Source: Aquisediminimonas sp031376385
GTDB lineage: Bacteria > Pseudomonadota > Alphaproteobacteria > Sphingomonadales > Sphingomonadaceae
DNA length: 64,000 nt
Direction of reading: 5' to 3'
Assembly (NCBI GenBank): GCA_031376385.1
Contig: JANMDQ010000023.1
Coordinates: forward strand, 496,001-560,000
A program made the translations under genes and the position numbers. This document shows, piece after piece, positions 62,025 to 64,000 of this stretch. Every line of letters starts with the position of its first letter. Position 1 is the stretch's first letter. Below the pieces are notes generated by a model that saw only the letters and a list, made by a program, of their open reading frames with translations, did not search any database and was not told the DNA's origin.

Positions 62025-62858
62025 ATGCCCTCGCTCCTCATATTCGGCCTTGGCTACACCGCCGAGCGAATTGCTGCTGCCGCCATAGCCATGGGCTGGG
62101 AAGTCCATGCCACTGGATCGGCTGGCAATATCGCCTTCGATGATGCAGGAAGCCTCCGGATCGCACTCGCTCAGGCGGATTACATTCTCTCGTCAGTGCC
62201 GCCCGTCGCAGACGGTGATCCTGTTTTGAACGTTTATGGCGAGGCCATTCGCATCAGTCAGGCGCGACTGGCTTATCTTTCCTCAACAGGGGTCTACGGC
62301 GATGCGGATGGGGCGTGGGTCGACGAAAGCGCTCCCATCCAAGGCCGTCGCTTGAGCCGCAACGAGGCCGACCAGAATTGGCTAACACTTGGTGCGCGTG
62401 TCTTTCGCTTGCCGGGCATTTACGGCCCCGGCCGTTCCGCACTGGACCGCGTGGCTGAGGGCAAGGCGCACCGGATTGACCTTCCCGATCAGATTTTCAG
62501 CCGCGTTCATGTCGACGATATTGCAACTGGTGTGATGGCCGGGTGGAACGCGCCGCCGGGAGCTTATGACCTCGCCGATGATTTACCATGTAGCCAGAAC
62601 CGCGTGATTGAGACCGCGTGCGATTTGCTCGGGGTTCCCCACCCGCCGCTGCAATCGCTAGCGGAAGCCAATCTGTCTGCGATGGCGCTGGCCTTTTATG
62701 CAGAGAACCGCCGCGTCGCGAATGGGAAAGCGAAACGCGTGCTCGGCTGGCAGCCACGATACCCGACTTATGTTGACGGCTTGCGCGCGCTTAAGGCCAC
62801 AACCAATCCTGCGAGCGCCAACGCGCAGCCTGCGACCGATAGCATCGTCCAGACATAA
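62025..62858 (+). CDS. NAD-dependent epimerase/dehydratase-like (extended SDR, YeeZ type)
   Basis: A 277-residue protein with a Rossmann opening (LLIFGLGYTAERIAAAAI), ISQARLAYLSSTGVYGDADGAWVDESAP (Ser-Thr region), VFRLPGIYGPGRS and FSRVHVDDIATGV. GVYG followed by no YxxxK in the usual place (it has RNEADQNW) suggests that the catalytic Tyr-Lys pair is degenerate, as in YeeZ-like members. Substrate unknown. Its last 91 bp overlap the convergent exporter gene. Confidence 0.83.
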   Translation: MPSLLIFGLGYTAERIAAAAIAMGWEVHATGSAGNIAFDDAGSLRIALAQADYILSSVPPVADGDPVLNVYGEAIRISQARLAYLSSTGVYGDADGAWVDESAPIQGRRLSRNEADQNWLTLGARVFRLPGIYGPGRSALDRVAEGKAHRIDLPDQIFSRVHVDDIATGVMAGWNAPPGAYDLADDLPCSQNRVIETACDLLGVPHPPLQSLAEANLSAMALAFYAENRRVANGKAKRVLGWQPRYPTYVDGLRALKATTNPASANAQPATDSIVQT

Positions 62859-63688
62859 CCCTCTGCCACAGTCGAAATCAACATCGCAATGATAGGGATG
62901 ATCACACTGGAATAAGCGGCCTTCGCAGGCCCAATCTGCCGAATGACACCGAAATAGAGGGTGAAGGCAATGGCGCTGGCAATAATGCCCAAATAAGCGA
63001 CGCCGCCGAAATAGGCCCAGCGCATATCCAGAACAGGCGCGCCCGTTGTCACCAGCGCAATGATCGCATTGATCCCTGCGCCCCACAGCATTCCCCAACC
63101 GAGTACACTGGCCATGGGGTAAAGCTTGGCTCGCTCTGTCGCTTGCATGACGTTGGAGGCCGAGGCCGAAAGCACCCCTAGCAGAGTGAGGCCAACCCCA
63201 ATCAGCGTTGCGCCCTGGCTGCCCGGGTCCGCACGCACTTCATTGAGGAACAGAAGTGCAAGACCCCCAAAAGCGATTGCGGAGCCGACCACGAATTTGC
63301 GCGTTACTGCCTGACCAAGGAAGATTTTACCAAAGATGGCGTTAGGCACTACGAGCAGCGCAAAAACCACGGCGACCAGGCCGGACGTGATGTAAATCTC
63401 TGCGCGGTAGACGAAGTTGAAATTCAGAACGAACTGCGCGATGCCAAAGGGAATGGCAAACATATGCCCGCTGCGCCCGATGTTGAGATTTGCGCCGCTG
63501 ACCTTCGCATAGATGAGCATCGCCACGCCGCCGACGAGGAAACGATAACAGACTGACCAACTCGGTGGCACGACGCCCAGTTGATCTCGGATCACAATCC
63601 ATGTGGTCCCCCAGATCATCGTCAGTGCGATGAACGGGATCAGGATTCTGGGGGATAAGATGGAGGGTTCGGTGGTGGGCGACTGCAT
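62768..63688 (-). CDS. EamA/DMT-superfamily exporter
   Basis: From ATG 63688 (MQSPTTEPS) the product is 306 residues with about ten hydrophobic segments in two EamA repeats: first LIPFIALTMIWGTTWIVIRDQLG, second TLIGVGLTLLGVLSASASNVMQ, ending with SVIIPIIAMLISTVAEGYVW. Members export metabolites or amino acids. It lies next to a threonine aldolase gene on the same strand, 29 bp downstream of that gene's end, so an amino-acid-related role is possible but not shown. Confidence 0.9.
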   Translation of the reverse strand: MQSPTTEPSILSPRILIPFIALTMIWGTTWIVIRDQLGVVPPSWSVCYRFLVGGVAMLIYAKVSGANLNIGRSGHMFAIPFGIAQFVLNFNFVYRAEIYITSGLVAVVFALLVVPNAIFGKIFLGQAVTRKFVVGSAIAFGGLALLFLNEVRADPGSQGATLIGVGLTLLGVLSASASNVMQATERAKLYPMASVLGWGMLWGAGINAIIALVTTGAPVLDMRWAYFGGVAYLGIIASAIAFTLYFGVIRQIGPAKAAYSSVIIPIIAMLISTVAEGYVWTMLSVAGCALALAGLVVALSARKPST

Positions 63689-63717
63689 AAGGAAGGCCCT
63701 AGACCGCATGAGCGATC

Positions 63718-64000
63718 TTACAAAAGCGAAATCGCCTGTGCAAAATCTGCAACTTCTTTTTCAGGCTGATCCCAACTGACCACAAAGCGCACTTCGCCGG
63801 CGGCCCAGTCGTAGAAATCGAAGCCCTGCGCGCGCAAGGAAGCCGCTTCGTCTGGGGTCATGCGCGCGAAAACCTCGTTTGCCTCAACCGGATACATCAG
63901 CCGCTCACCCAGTGCCGATCCGAGACGCTTCGCTCCTTTATTTGCCACCCGCGCGTTCGCCAGCCAGCGGTCGTCTTCAAGCAAAGCCAAAATCTGCGCG
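63718..64000 (-). CDS. Low-specificity threonine aldolase, C-terminal fragment (gene runs off right edge)
   Basis: The frame is open from the right edge to a stop at 63718, giving about 93 residues. The segment AQILALLEDDRWLANARVAN-like opening, then ALGERLMYPVEANEVFARM, AQGFDFYDWAAGEVRFVVSWDQPEKEVADFAQAI, matches the C-terminus of PLP-dependent L-threonine aldolases of the beta-eliminating lyase family. The PLP lysine lies outside the window. These enzymes split threonine or allo-threonine to glycine and acetaldehyde. Confidence 0.85.
   Translation of the reverse strand, partial: AQILALLEDDRWLANARVANKGAKRLGSALGERLMYPVEANEVFARMTPDEAASLRAQGFDFYDWAAGEVRFVVSWDQPEKEVADFAQAISLL

Overview
The window looks like a chromosomal segment of an alphaproteobacterium, most likely a member of the Sphingomonadales. 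This is inferred from gene order (secB-murJ-trpS, a Tim44-like gene followed by mltA and smr, mutM back to back with ubiE-ubiB, rpsT then dnaA), from the aerobic ubiquinone genes, from GTTC-N7-GTTC LexA-type boxes and GANTC sites, and from three families of interspersed palindromic repeats of a kind common in these genomes. No plasmid or phage backbone and no CRISPR array is visible.

Layout. Positions 1-9839 carry a truncated membrane PAS-GGDEF-EAL-PilZ cyclic-di-GMP protein, ubiG, dinB, ptsP (nitrogen-type PTS enzyme I), a RodZ-like HTH membrane protein, a CpoB/YbgF-like periplasmic TPR protein and tilS. Then come ftsH, a DUF3800-like gene and a DUF3667 gene. Positions 13841-17823 hold the four-gene Anbu set: permuted ATP-grasp, alpha-E protein, transglutaminase-fold protein and Anbu, the ancestral proteasome-like subunit. 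The transglutaminase-like member appears to have lost its catalytic cysteine. A GT2-GtrA glycosyltransferase and an O-antigen-ligase-like protein follow.

Positions 20291-38384 are a long minus-strand catabolic and transport region. It holds a PotD/H/I/A-type ABC importer, a small defence-like island (Abi_2/HEPN gene plus an unknown gene), an exported hydrolase and a LysR regulator. Beside these is a tightly overlapping seven-gene methylamine demethylation operon: a DMGDH-like flavoprotein, a GbcA-type Rieske oxygenase, a small cupin and soxB-D-A-G. Read together, these would strip methyl groups stepwise from a betaine-type compound down to an amino acid, passing one-carbon units to tetrahydrofolate. 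No reductase partner for the Rieske oxygenase is present.

The rest is mostly housekeeping: tRNA-Lys, folK, a family-5 uracil-DNA glycosylase, a two-gene insertion with a HEPN-type protein, aguB (N-carbamoylputrescine amidase), ubiB, ubiE, mutM, rpsT, dnaA, a DUF4136 lipoprotein, trpS, murJ, secB, a Tim44-like gene, mltA, smr, a beta-helix protein, a DUF1800/DUF1501 pair, argS, a SPOR protein, two SDR-type proteins, a DMT exporter and the C-terminal part of a threonine aldolase running off the right edge.

The least explained parts are: the Anbu operon with its degenerate transglutaminase; the demethylation operon with its cupin and a 21-bp candidate operator; a 29-nt motif repeated at 26984 and 52078 beside accessory genes; a promoter/LexA-box/hairpin arrangement at 51807-51927; and palindromic repeats inserted in frame into two coding regions.
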